Program-made: the position numbers and the translations under genes | Shown: piece after piece, positions 1 through 8,100 of the stretch | How positions within the stretch are numbered: the stretch's first letter is position 1 | How the letters are laid out: every line of letters begins with the position of its first letter | Notes under the pieces: generated by a model | Database searches by the model: none | Seen by the model: the letters and a program-made list of their open reading frames with translations, nothing else | What the model was told of the DNA's origin: nothing | Assembly (NCBI RefSeq): GCF_002240415.1 | Contig: NZ_CP020028.1 | Location: 186,001-250,000, forward strand | Origin: Paenibacillus kribbensis | GTDB taxonomy: Bacteria; Bacillota; Bacilli; Paenibacillales; Paenibacillaceae | Direction of reading: 5' to 3' | Length of the DNA stretch: 64,000 nt

Positions 1-2
1 TT

Positions 3-68
3 GCCATTCGCAGCGCACCCGGGGAGGGGACGGAGATTCGTATCATGATTCCCGCAGACTGGGAGTGA
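3..68 (+). CDS. C-terminal end of a sensor histidine kinase (partial)
   Basis: Only the last 21 codons lie in the window. The residues APGEGTEIRIMIPADWE before the stop fit the final beta strand of a HATPase_c domain (the G-T-x-x-x-I-x-I-P pattern typical of YesM/LytS-type kinases). A YesM-type kinase would suit the Lpl-type sugar transporter that starts near 20.2 kb, but an 18-20 kb accessory island now separates them. That link is inference. Everything upstream is outside the window. Confidence 0.6.
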   Translation, partial: AIRSAPGEGTEIRIMIPADWE

Positions 69-71
69 GCA

Positions 72-235
72 ATCTACTCACATACTTGCCTAAATATGTA
101 TACAACTTTTTTGGGAATTTCGTGTAAATATTGATATGTAAGTATATTTTTTATTCGATAGGAGGGGATAATATGAAAAAACATTAGCTGTAATATTGTT
201 ACTTCTTTTGTTGGAAATGTACAGACTATGGAATC
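72..235 (+). repeat. Left copy of a leader-region repeat with a broken signal-peptide start
   Basis: This stretch recurs, diverged and interrupted, at about 4682-4960. It contains a good Shine-Dalgarno (GGAGGGG) and ATG at 173, reading only MKKH before a stop at 185-187. One added base in the A run would open MKKTLAVILLL, a typical signal-peptide start. The copy at 4899-4913 also stops after MKKH, so the lesion, or the tetrapeptide, predates the duplication. The rest of 69-281 holds nothing else that I recognise. Confidence 0.55.
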
Positions 236-281
236 TATTGGTACAATCAGTAGCAGTATAATTCAAAGGAGGAATAAATCT

Positions 282-794
282 ATGAAAAAGAACAAATTAT
301 TTTTTGTATCAGCCTTATCTATTAGTTTGCTAGGGGCAGTTGCCATACCAAGTGCGATTTTTGCAAGTTCAGATGTAAATGATTCTGCGAATGCATCCAC
401 TACGGTGACCCAAGATGCCAGTACAACAACTACTGGTGACCATGTAGTAACTCCTCAAAAGATCGGAAATACTTTCGGCAGTAGAGTACAAGGAGGTGCA
501 ACTGTCCAAAGTGCCTTTGAGGTTCCTAAAGGATATGGGCATGTTAAACTTACTCTGAAAAATAACTCTAGTTATCCAGTTAGGGTAAGTGTAACGCACA
601 ATGATTCAGGTAAAGAATACATCTCTGGAACAAGAATCTCACCTGGAAGTTCAATCACTTGGAGAAGTACTGATGAAGGTTACACAGATGGTTTGCGTTC
701 GGGAAGCTACACCCTTCAATTCCGTGGTGGCGATTATAACGTTGATGCGGAATTCAATGGAATTGCCGGTTCACAGCCTGCAGATATCAGATAG
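282..794 (+). CDS. Secreted small beta-rich protein
   Basis: A 170-residue protein of unknown function. I start it at ATG 282 because AAAGGAGG lies about 10 bases upstream; the longer reading from 228 has no ribosome site. Residues 1-28 form a signal peptide with a likely cut after IFA. A Thr-rich linker (about residues 38-52) follows, then one domain of about 115 residues with alternating polar/hydrophobic strands, HNDSGK and LRSGSYTLQFRGG. The same domain occurs twice in the next gene, so the two are paralogues. No catalytic motif is visible. Export and a beta-sandwich fold are inferred. A broken third copy of the signal peptide lies at 4954-5103. Confidence 0.7.
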   Translation: MKKNKLFFVSALSISLLGAVAIPSAIFASSDVNDSANASTTVTQDASTTTTGDHVVTPQKIGNTFGSRVQGGATVQSAFEVPKGYGHVKLTLKNNSSYPVRVSVTHNDSGKEYISGTRISPGSSITWRSTDEGYTDGLRSGSYTLQFRGGDYNVDAEFNGIAGSQPADIR

Positions 795-896
795 CTTCGG
801 AATTAATTTTAGGAGATAAGGACAACGGCTACTGCCACTGCCACTGCAACATGTACTTATACTGTTAAGTAAAAGCGACAAGCGGAGCAAAAAGGA

Positions 897-924
897 AAGC
901 TTCAGGCCATTTGGTCTGAAGCTT
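897..924. terminator. Hairpin after the first secreted-protein gene
   Basis: AAGCTTCAG and CTGAAGCTT form a perfect 9-bp stem with a 10-base loop, about 100 bases after the stop of the upstream gene. No clear T run follows on the plus strand, so a terminator role is plausible but not certain. Confidence 0.45.
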
Positions 925-1002
925 ACTTCTATGTCAAAAGTATATAATATACGGAATTTTTGGCGTAATTCGGATTGATGTAATGCAAAGGATGAATAAT
1001 CT

Positions 1003-1821
1003 ATGAACAAGAACGAATTATTTCTTGCATCTGCCTTATCTATTAGTTTGCTGGGGGCTGTTGCTGTGCCGGGTGCGATCTTTGCAAGTTCAGATGTAAC
1101 TAAATCAAGAGATGTTTTTAATGACACGTTCGATAGAAAGGACCCGCTATCACGCTTTGTATTAGATCATGGATACGGGCATCTTAAGATTTTTGTGAAA
1201 AACAGAGGTAATTCAACCATTACTTTTAGCCTAGTCCATACAGATAGTGGAAAACAATACATTACTAAGACAGTGGGCGCTGGTAAAGAGTTGCCCTGGA
1301 GTAGCTTAGATTCTTTTTCACAAGGGCTACGCTCAGGAAATTATGAAATACAATGGAGAGCTGGCGGCGACGTTGTGCATGTCACAGCATGGGGTGTGTC
1401 AGGAACTGATTCTGCAAATACCTCCACTATGGTGACCCAAAATGCTGGTACAACAACTACGGGTGACCGTGTCATAACTCCTCAGAAGAAGGGAAATTCT
1501 TTTAACTTCACTATAGGGGGAAGTGCAACTGCATCGGGTAGCTTCGAGGTTCCTAAGGGTTTTGGACATGTTAAGCTTCGCATCAGGAACTATGCTAATG
1601 CCCCAGTTGATTTTACTGTAGAGCACAACGATTCTGGTAAAGTGTATGTTGACGGTCAGACGGTCAGAAAAAACAGTGAAACGGTTTGGAGAAGTAATGA
1701 TGTAGGATTTTCGGCCGGTTTGCGTTCTGGACGATATACCATTCAGTTCCGCGGTGGTTCAAACAAAGTTAATGTGGAAATATGGGGCGCGGCTGGTTCC
1801 CGGTCTTCGGACACAAGATAA
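1003..1821 (+). CDS. Secreted protein with two copies of the same beta-rich domain
   Basis: A 272-residue paralogue of the 282-794 product. The start ATG at 1003 is preceded by an AAAGGATG site. Residues 1-28 form a signal peptide nearly identical to that of the upstream gene. Domain 1 covers about residues 37-130 and domain 2 about residues 165-272, joined by a Thr-rich linker. Both domains keep the H-x-DSGK-x-Y and GLRSG-x-Y-x-IQ(F/W)R features. The shared signal peptide, linker and repeat suggest tandem duplication followed by domain duplication. Function is unknown: an extracellular or wall-associated binding protein is possible. The last codons (after about 1792) begin a sequence duplicated at 19810. 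Confidence 0.7.
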   Translation: MNKNELFLASALSISLLGAVAVPGAIFASSDVTKSRDVFNDTFDRKDPLSRFVLDHGYGHLKIFVKNRGNSTITFSLVHTDSGKQYITKTVGAGKELPWSSLDSFSQGLRSGNYEIQWRAGGDVVHVTAWGVSGTDSANTSTMVTQNAGTTTTGDRVITPQKKGNSFNFTIGGSATASGSFEVPKGFGHVKLRIRNYANAPVDFTVEHNDSGKVYVDGQTVRKNSETVWRSNDVGFSAGLRSGRYTIQFRGGSNKVNVEIWGAAGSRSSDTR

Positions 1822-2023
1822 TAGCTGAACAAAACAATGGAGCTCTCAGTCCGATGAAGGTCTGGAGCTTCTTTGTTTTGTTTCTCAAGGTCATGTCGTA
1901 AGATCCAGACAGAACCAACCTATAGTAATTTTTTGATCTGAGATATTCGGCTTTGGGACACGCCAAGCCATTCGGCATATTCGCTCTGTTTGGCTTCTGG
2001 ATGTTCACGCATTAGTTCCCGTA
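1792..2023. repeat. Direct repeat, left copy, bracketing the RHS island
   Basis: About 232 bp covering the last nine codons of the secreted-protein gene, the following hairpin and the 3' end of the AbrB-type regulator recur in the same orientation at 19810-20043. The two copies are close to 90 percent identical by eye. Recombination between them would delete about 18 kb, including the signalling module and the whole RHS toxin array. Confidence 0.8.
1829..1882. terminator. Terminator-like hairpin between convergent genes
   Basis: ACAATGGAGCTC and GGAGCTTCTTTGT form an imperfect stem followed by TTTTGTTT. It lies between the stop of the secreted-protein gene and the minus-strand regulator. The same structure is present in the duplicate near 19850-19900. 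Confidence 0.5.
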
Positions 2024-2372
2024 GACTTTTAAGCAATTGTAATGTAGGCCGATGGGCTTTGTGTTTTTTATACACAGGATTCTCCTTAACAGCAGGAACA
2101 GGAGTGGAAGTTACACCTACGTTTCCCTTCATGTTGAGTATACATTGCTTACATAATAGAGAGCCTTTGAAATAGCTTAAATCCTGGATCGCATTACACA
2201 GTTTACAGGAATTCCCGTTACTATACTTTTCCAAGCCTATAAAACCTGTCTCAATATCCGCATAAAATACTAAAAGTTCGTTAATTTCAATCCCCATATT
2301 GGCCCGGATTTCTATAGGGATAACAATCCTGCCTAACGAATCCAAGGAACGTGTCATACCTGTTCTCTTCAA
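1920..2372 (-). CDS. AbrB-type / zinc-ribbon / HTH transcriptional regulator (copy 1)
   Basis: A 150-residue protein with three parts. Residues 1-50 (MKRTGMTRSLDSLGRIVIP) are an AbrB/SpoVT-type swapped-hairpin DNA-binding domain. Residues about 56-82 carry two CxxC pairs (CKLC, CKQC), which suggest a zinc ribbon. Residues about 110-150 form a helix-turn-helix ending in WLGVSQSRISQIKKLL. Combining an AbrB domain with a second HTH is unusual. It is divergent from the HTH-RRNPP receptor gene at 2592, and the same arrangement recurs at 37054-39087, so the pair probably shares a control region and a signalling role. The specific targets are unknown. A truncated third copy of its C-terminus sits at 19938. 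Confidence 0.8.
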   Translation of the reverse strand: MKRTGMTRSLDSLGRIVIPIEIRANMGIEINELLVFYADIETGFIGLEKYSNGNSCKLCNAIQDLSYFKGSLLCKQCILNMKGNVGVTSTPVPAVKENPVYKKHKAHRPTLQLLKSLRELMREHPEAKQSEYAEWLGVSQSRISQIKKLL

Positions 2373-2591
2373 TGGATATCCTCCTAAATCAGAATTATAG
2401 AAAGAAACCGACCTAAATTCTCCGATATTCCTTGTATGCCTAAAATCTCCAAAGTTCCCCTTAAAAAGTATTTATTGTTGCGCTGAAAGGTGGTATATTG
2501 TAAACATACAAATATTCCATTATATAATATCTTTTACAAATATTATTTTGGATTAAGTTTGCACAATTTTACGTGAAGGGTGGTTTTACTC

Positions 2592-3977
2592 ATGGAAGAA
2601 ATCACACCTATGATTAGCACCGAAATTGGAAAATACCTAAAACAGAATCGCATAACTCTAACCGAGTTTGGTCACATCATTGATTTGAATGTAGGTACAG
2701 TTAGCGGCATCGTATCAGGCAATCGTTCTATATCTGTTAACCAGTTGGATCGCATTACTGCCGGGATGGGATTAACACCAGACCATTTTTATGAATGTTA
2801 TATTGAAGAGTGCATTATGGAATCACCTCTGAATTGGCGGAAAATAAGCCCTTTTTTATATCGTTGTGTGGAGCTTGGTCGATTGGATTGCATCAAGCGG
2901 GTTGTGAGTCTGTTGTTAGATACTTCTGTCTACATCCCTTTACTTTTTGAAATGGCTGAGGACTTGTTCCCCAAAGGATACCCGGACGCGGCGGCTTACC
3001 TTTATGAAAGCGTGGCTGAGAGTGAAAGAAAGCAGCATTCAGAACGACTTGCTGTATGCCAGTATCGTCTGTTCAGCCTCCGGATCGGAAAAGATCAGGC
3101 TCACAATCTCCAAACGGCTGTCAGGTTTGAACCTTTTGTTGATCGTTTAGATGAAATTGACCAACTGGATGCCTTGAAAGACTTGGCCAACTTGTATAGA
3201 TCATTAAGTATGTGGGATAAGGTCTATAAATTTTCATGTCAAATGTATAAATTAGGACAAATCCAGTACGATTTGGTTCATAATTCCAAGCGAAAAATAA
3301 AACTGGAAAAGAAACTTAGCGGGCCTCTTTTTGTATACATAGCCTACGCTGAACTGATGTGTGCACATGCTTGTGATGCAAATGGAGATCATGAACAGGC
3401 TTTCGAGCATATACGTGGCTATACTGATCTAAGCTGGGTTAAGGAAACTGATTCAGATACACTCCATTGGCTAGGTCAATTTCAGCAATGGTCCAAAATT
3501 AATACTTACGTAAACAGGCTTATGTCTGGAGATATTAGTGTTCTATCAGATTACGTTGAGCATATATTAGGCGAAAAACATATTTTTGCTGAACTTTTAA
3601 ACGTCGTAGAAGTAGCTAATCGGTACGACATCGACATTGATCATATTCTTCAGCGTTTTGAACCCCAAATTGCAGCTTATCGAGATTCAGAGCACACAAA
3701 TACATTAACAGAGCAGCAAGTTATACTCGAAGAAAATGTACGATTCTGGTATAAGTTAGCTAAGTACAACCTGAATAGAGGCAGATATTCATATGGTTTC
3801 AAATGTTTAATAGATGCTTTTGAACAAGCCATTACTCTTAAACATGCACTTCTTATTGCTAATTGTGTTGGTTTGTTTGAGCGTTTCAAAGCATATGCTG
3901 AACCTGGAATACTAGCTCGGTACAACATGTGGGAAAGAAATGATCGAAAAGACGGCTTTTCTATTTGTAGCGATTAG
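2592..3977 (+). CDS. HTH-RRNPP peptide-receptor regulator, Alo/PlcR-like (copy 1)
   Basis: I start at ATG 2592 (MEEITPMIS), which matches the start of the paralogue at 37735 and follows AAGGGTGGTT; the upstream in-frame start at 2580 is an alternative. Residues about 10-65 are an XRE-type helix-turn-helix (TEFGHIIDLNVGTVSGIVSG). The rest, about 390 residues, is alpha-helical with TPR-like pairs, as in RRNPP receptors that bind short re-imported peptides. The gene is followed and overlapped by a small signal-peptide ORF, the usual place for the cognate pheromone in the Paenibacillus Alo family. It is about 75-80 percent identical to the copy at 37735-39087. The DNA target is unknown; the divergent AbrB-type gene is a candidate. 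Confidence 0.8.
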   Translation: MEEITPMISTEIGKYLKQNRITLTEFGHIIDLNVGTVSGIVSGNRSISVNQLDRITAGMGLTPDHFYECYIEECIMESPLNWRKISPFLYRCVELGRLDCIKRVVSLLLDTSVYIPLLFEMAEDLFPKGYPDAAAYLYESVAESERKQHSERLAVCQYRLFSLRIGKDQAHNLQTAVRFEPFVDRLDEIDQLDALKDLANLYRSLSMWDKVYKFSCQMYKLGQIQYDLVHNSKRKIKLEKKLSGPLFVYIAYAELMCAHACDANGDHEQAFEHIRGYTDLSWVKETDSDTLHWLGQFQQWSKINTYVNRLMSGDISVLSDYVEHILGEKHIFAELLNVVEVANRYDIDIDHILQRFEPQIAAYRDSEHTNTLTEQQVILEENVRFWYKLAKYNLNRGRYSYGFKCLIDAFEQAITLKHALLIANCVGLFERFKAYAEPGILARYNMWERNDRKDGFSICSD

Positions 3978-4071
3978 CTTTTTACTAGTATTTGCACTAC
4001 CAGTCCTAACGAAACTCCAAGCTCAAGCACAATTCGAGTTCAAGAACGCGTTGGGACATTTTAGTCATTAT
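3940..4071 (+). pseudogene. Pheromone precursor (AloP-like), frameshifted (copy 1)
   Basis: ATG 3940 overlaps the end of the receptor gene. The first 22 codons encode a strong signal peptide (MIEKTAFLFVAISFLLVFAL). In this frame there is no stop until 4129-4131, beyond the transcription terminator, which is implausible. A one-base shift near 4033 gives a C-terminus QERVGTF and a stop at about 4069-4071, which aligns codon for codon with QDHIGTA and its stop in copy 2. I infer a single-base deletion relative to the functional form. A sequencing error or a genuinely longer peptide cannot be excluded from sequence alone. Confidence 0.5.
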
Positions 4072-4086
4072 CAAATTATTAGCATG

Positions 4087-4113
4087 GGCCAGCCACTTCG
4101 GCTGGTCTTTTTG
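4087..4113 (+). terminator. Terminator of the receptor-pheromone unit (copy 1)
   Basis: GGCCAGCC and GGCTGGTC form a stem with an ACTTC loop, followed by TTTTTG. Copy 2 has the equivalent hairpin at 39213-39237, with perfect arms. Confidence 0.75.
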
Positions 4114-4196
4114 TTTAACTCTTTTGGCTAAAAAACGTCCATAATGTAATTGTTCATTTACCCCTAAAATGAAAATAAATAGGGGGGTAATGAGAT

Positions 4197-4370
4197 ATGA
4201 GCATAGATGAATCCTTAACTAAACAGATGGAAAGTGCCAGACAACGATTGCATGATCTTTATGAAGAATATGGCCTCGGACATGCATGTGTACTTGAGCA
4301 ATCTATGATTTTGGACGAACTCATTAATCAGTACAATCGTATGTACCAAACTAAGAAGTTACATCACTAG
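4197..4370 (+). CDS. Spo0E-like aspartyl-phosphate phosphatase (copy 1)
   Basis: A 57-residue protein of the Spo0E family, small two-helix proteins that dephosphorylate Spo0A~P and so delay sporulation. The signature S-x-x-x-D is present as SMILD in LEQSMILDELINQYNRMYQ. A G-rich ribosome site (AGGGGGG) lies 9 bases before ATG 4197; the nearer ATG at 4190 stops at once. The paralogue at 39325 lacks both signature residues. Its place behind a peptide-receptor unit suggests that the module connects peptide signalling to the sporulation phosphorelay, which is inference. Confidence 0.8.
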   Translation: MSIDESLTKQMESARQRLHDLYEEYGLGHACVLEQSMILDELINQYNRMYQTKKLHH

Positions 4371-4953
4371 GTTCAGGCAGCCCCCCAATCCTTTTTATGC
4401 AAAACTACTACTCTTTCCATATAACGATCATAATTATGCTATAAAATGCCTTAGGTGATATGTATATACATTTTACCAAGTTAAATATTGTAAATAATGT
4501 GTATTTACTAAATCTATTCTATTCAAAAAGCCGGTACCATCACGCTTTACCACAAAGTTGCTCGCGGTGCTGGGTGGCTGAAAAAGTAGGGCACCAATCA
4601 GCGTTTCGCCCGGGAGGAGTATGCGAAACATACACCCGTTACGATAACGCTGTAGTGCGCGCAGGTGAAAATATTCAAATCCACTCACATACTTGCCTAA
4701 ATATGTATACAACTTTTTGGGGATTTCATGTAAAAATTGATATGTCAGGATTTTGCATAATTCGATTCCAGTCGCTCTAAAGTGCAATATATAGACGAAC
4801 TAGATCATTTCGATCTATATATTGTTCATTGAAAGTCGCTTATTGGATTTTTGCGAAATCCTCATGTAAGTCTATTTTTATTAGATAGGAGGAATAACAT
4901 GAAGAAACATTAGCTGTAATATCGTTGCTTCTTTTGTATAAAATGTACAACCT
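4371..4953. other. Gap: decayed repeat and a palindrome, no gene
   Basis: No credible gene is present; the overlapping 100-codon frames at 4460-4787 lack start sites and family features. Bases 4682-4745 repeat 72-135, and 4868-4953 repeat 150-235 including the MKKH stop. Between them a unique segment carries a perfect 11-bp inverted repeat: CAATATATAGA at 4785-4795 and TCTATATATTG at 4814-4824. GTCGCT occurs on both sides of it. This could be an operator or the footprint of a small inserted element. Confidence 0.5.
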
Positions 4954-5103
4954 ATGGGATCTATTAGTTTGGTGGGGGCAGTTGCCATACCAAGTGCGAT
5001 CTTTGCGGATTCAGATGTAACTGATTCTATGAATACTTCTACACCAGTAGGCTATGAAATGGTCAAAGAGCGCATGACAAAGAAACGGAACATGCAATTC
5101 TAG
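4954..5103 (+). pseudogene. Remnant of the secreted beta-rich protein family
   Basis: The frame reads MGSISLVGAVAIPSAIFA, then DSDVTDSMNTSTPV, matching the signal peptide and linker start of the 282-794 product. It then runs into unrelated residues and stops after 49 codons. The normal N-terminal Lys-rich start and the whole beta domain are missing. It follows the second copy of the leader repeat, so the whole block is a decayed duplicate of 72-400. Confidence 0.7.
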
Positions 5104-5175
5104 CTGTCCGGATCAACTGGAAATTGGCTTAAGATGAGCTTCTAAAATGATTATACGAGGAGGGTTAACAGTTAG

Positions 5176-8100
5176 ATGCTTTGTAAAAAGGTAATGGTAT
5201 GGTTTCTGACGGCAATTTTAGCGATGAACACCTTGCTGTGTCTGCCTGTTGTAGCAGGAGCAGAGGGACAGGATGCAAGGGACGGTATACAACATGGGCA
5301 AGCGGATATGGTACAGGAGAAAATGGGACTTTCTGAAGAGAAGATTCCTTTTAACCTGCCGACTTCTGCAACAAACAGCGTTTATAACGCACTGATGACG
5401 AGCTTGGCGGTGGTGAGTAACACGACGCTCGTCATTAATCCCGGAGAGACCTATGAATTTGAGAATATAGATACTGCTGGCAGATCAATAACCAGTAATG
5501 CATCAACAAAAAATGACATTTCTTATGACCTGGTCACTTATAAAGCAGATGGATCTATAAATGTAGCCTATCTGGATCATACTTCCACTTCAACTGTGGT
5601 TCCGGGAGGCGGTTCTTCTTTTATAACTGCTACTGGTGCAGGGCCCCTGGTCGTGTCGGTTAAGCCTCAATTTAACTACAGCACCTCCGAAAATCCGGCT
5701 TTGGAGCGCGTTACTGTCTTTAAGGACGAGAGTTATCGCATTGTAAATGAGGGGGTGGACAGCCGTTCCATTTTGCATAATGCTTCGACCGCGGACAAAC
5801 GTCGTTTTGACTATGCAAAATATAAGGAAGATGGAGGTTTGGTTGTATCCGGTCTTAGCAGTATTGCTCACCCTACTTTGGGGGATGGTGAGGAACTGAT
5901 TATTACAGGTTCCACTACAAACGCTGTGACCTTCGGATTTCCGTATGGCAAATACAGTATAGAAAACACCGGCGAGCCGGCTTATGCACGGGTTACCTTA
6001 AATCAAGGAGAAAGCTACCAGTTTATCAATGTGGGAACCCGATTGGACACGGTGGAAAGTGATGGTACTTCCAAGGATAAGCTTGATTACGTTGTGTATC
6101 TGGCAAACGGAACAGAGTCTTCACGCGGTAGTGGCACCTCGTCGAAGCCGCAGATTGGTGTGGACAGATACGCGGTAATTACTCAGGTCACTGCCAATCC
6201 GGTTACATACGGCGCTCCTTATCGTAACTTCATTGCCCGTCCTGTGGGCGGGGATGCGATCAGCCGCGTCGAGTTTGAGGCAGGCAAGAGCTACATTTTC
6301 CATAATAACGGCACGCTGCTGAATCCGATCTACAATAACTCCAGAAAGGCTGGGAATTTGTTCGATTATGTTATCTATAAGCCGGATGGAACGGTATATG
6401 CTTACGGTTTTAACAGTCAAGCAGGCCCTTTGATCCCGGCTTCGGGATATGCCATTGTGACTGTGATTGGCCCGAGTCCCATTATCTTCGACTATACGGA
6501 CGATTTTTCCTGGGAACCGAGCAGTGAACCTGCATTTTTACGCGTAACACTGTCGAAGGGTGAAAGTTATGCTTATACGAATATTAGCGATCGTTTAAGG
6601 AATCTGCACAGCACCGCCAGAACCGTTAATGGCAAATTTGATGTGGTCCTGTATAAAGCGGATGGTACAGAGCAATCCAGGCGCAGCGATACAAGTACAG
6701 CCCCTCAGGTTGGTGCTGGAAAGAAAGCTCTTCTTACGGTAACAAGTGATACGCCGATCACTTTTGGTGGTATATATCGGAGCTTCCGTGCTCAAGGAGA
6801 TGATGGTGACCCACTTCAGCAAACGACTTTGGAGCCGGGAGATTCATATATTTTCTGGAATCATGATAGCCAATCGAACACATTGCGGCGTGACAAAAGC
6901 AGTGGTAATGCACACTTTGATTCTGCCAGCTATCGAGGACTTCGTTTGCTTACATCAGATCATTTCAACAATACGGTAGATCCGGAGATTGTCGCGGGTG
7001 GTGAAGCGATTGTCACCAATGTATCCGATCGGTCAATCACTTTTAGGTACAGCAGTAAGATAGAGGCTATGCTCAACGCACAAGCTGCCTTCCACCGAAT
7101 TACGTTGAAACGCGGAGAAACCCGGAAATTCATAAATGTAAGCACAATGGATAAGGCTTTGGATGTGATTTCGGTTAGCGGGATGAAATGGAATTATATG
7201 AATTATCGGTCAGATGGGACGGTGTACAGTCAGGCAAGTGATACGACTCAATTGCCGTTAGTACAAGCAGGAGGGTATGCCGTTGTCACAACAGTCTCAG
7301 ATATGCCAGTGACCTATGGAGCTGTCTTAGGGATATTCGATGTTGAGGATGCCCAGGCACCAACAGACAGTCAGGTTACCATCAAGCAGGGAGAAAGCTA
7401 TGTATTCCATAATACTGGTGCACAGGCTTCCTCATTGACAACAGATGCTGCACATGAAAGCCGGGTCTATGACTATGTTGTATATGGAACAGACAGCGGT
7501 GTGAATTCCAAGGTAGACGGAGCAGGTATGGGGGCTTCTTTACCTGAAATTTCGCTTGGAGCCGGGAAGACACTCATTATAACTGTCACTTCGCCACAAG
7601 CCGTGACCGTTCATTACAGCAATGAGATTAAAGCGGAGCCAGGCACAGAACCAGCATTATTAAAAACAACATTATCTGGCGGTAAGCAGGGAACATGGAT
7701 CAATCGCGGAAGTCAGGAGGCCCCTGTCTTGACGAATGCAAAGACGGCTGGTGGAACGTATCAGTATACCGTTGCGGATCAGGCTGGAAAAGTGATTCGT
7801 GAACATAAAGAGGCGATAGATAATCTACAGCAAGTGCCAGGTAAAGCAAGTATTCGTCTTGCCGTAGCATCAGCTACGCCTGTTGTTACCTTTGGCGCGC
7901 CTTATCGTGTATTTGCTATGAAAAATAACGATGACAGCAAGCTTGACGAGCTAATTGAACTTATAGAAAAGGAAGCTGACTTTACGGTAGGTCAGCAAGG
8001 GAAATATCGGTTTACGCCCAAAGAAGACGGAATTTACCGTTTTGCGGTGTGGGAAAAATCCAACTATGCTGCGCAGCAGCCGATTGTAACCTTGTATACG

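Noticed and set aside
228..281. Upstream start for the first secreted protein
   Set aside because: Eighteen extra residues without a ribosome site would bury the signal peptide; ATG 282 has a perfect site.
4460..4787. Overlapping 100-codon frames on both strands
   Set aside because: No ribosome sites, no recognisable protein features, and the region is explained by decayed repeats and a palindrome.
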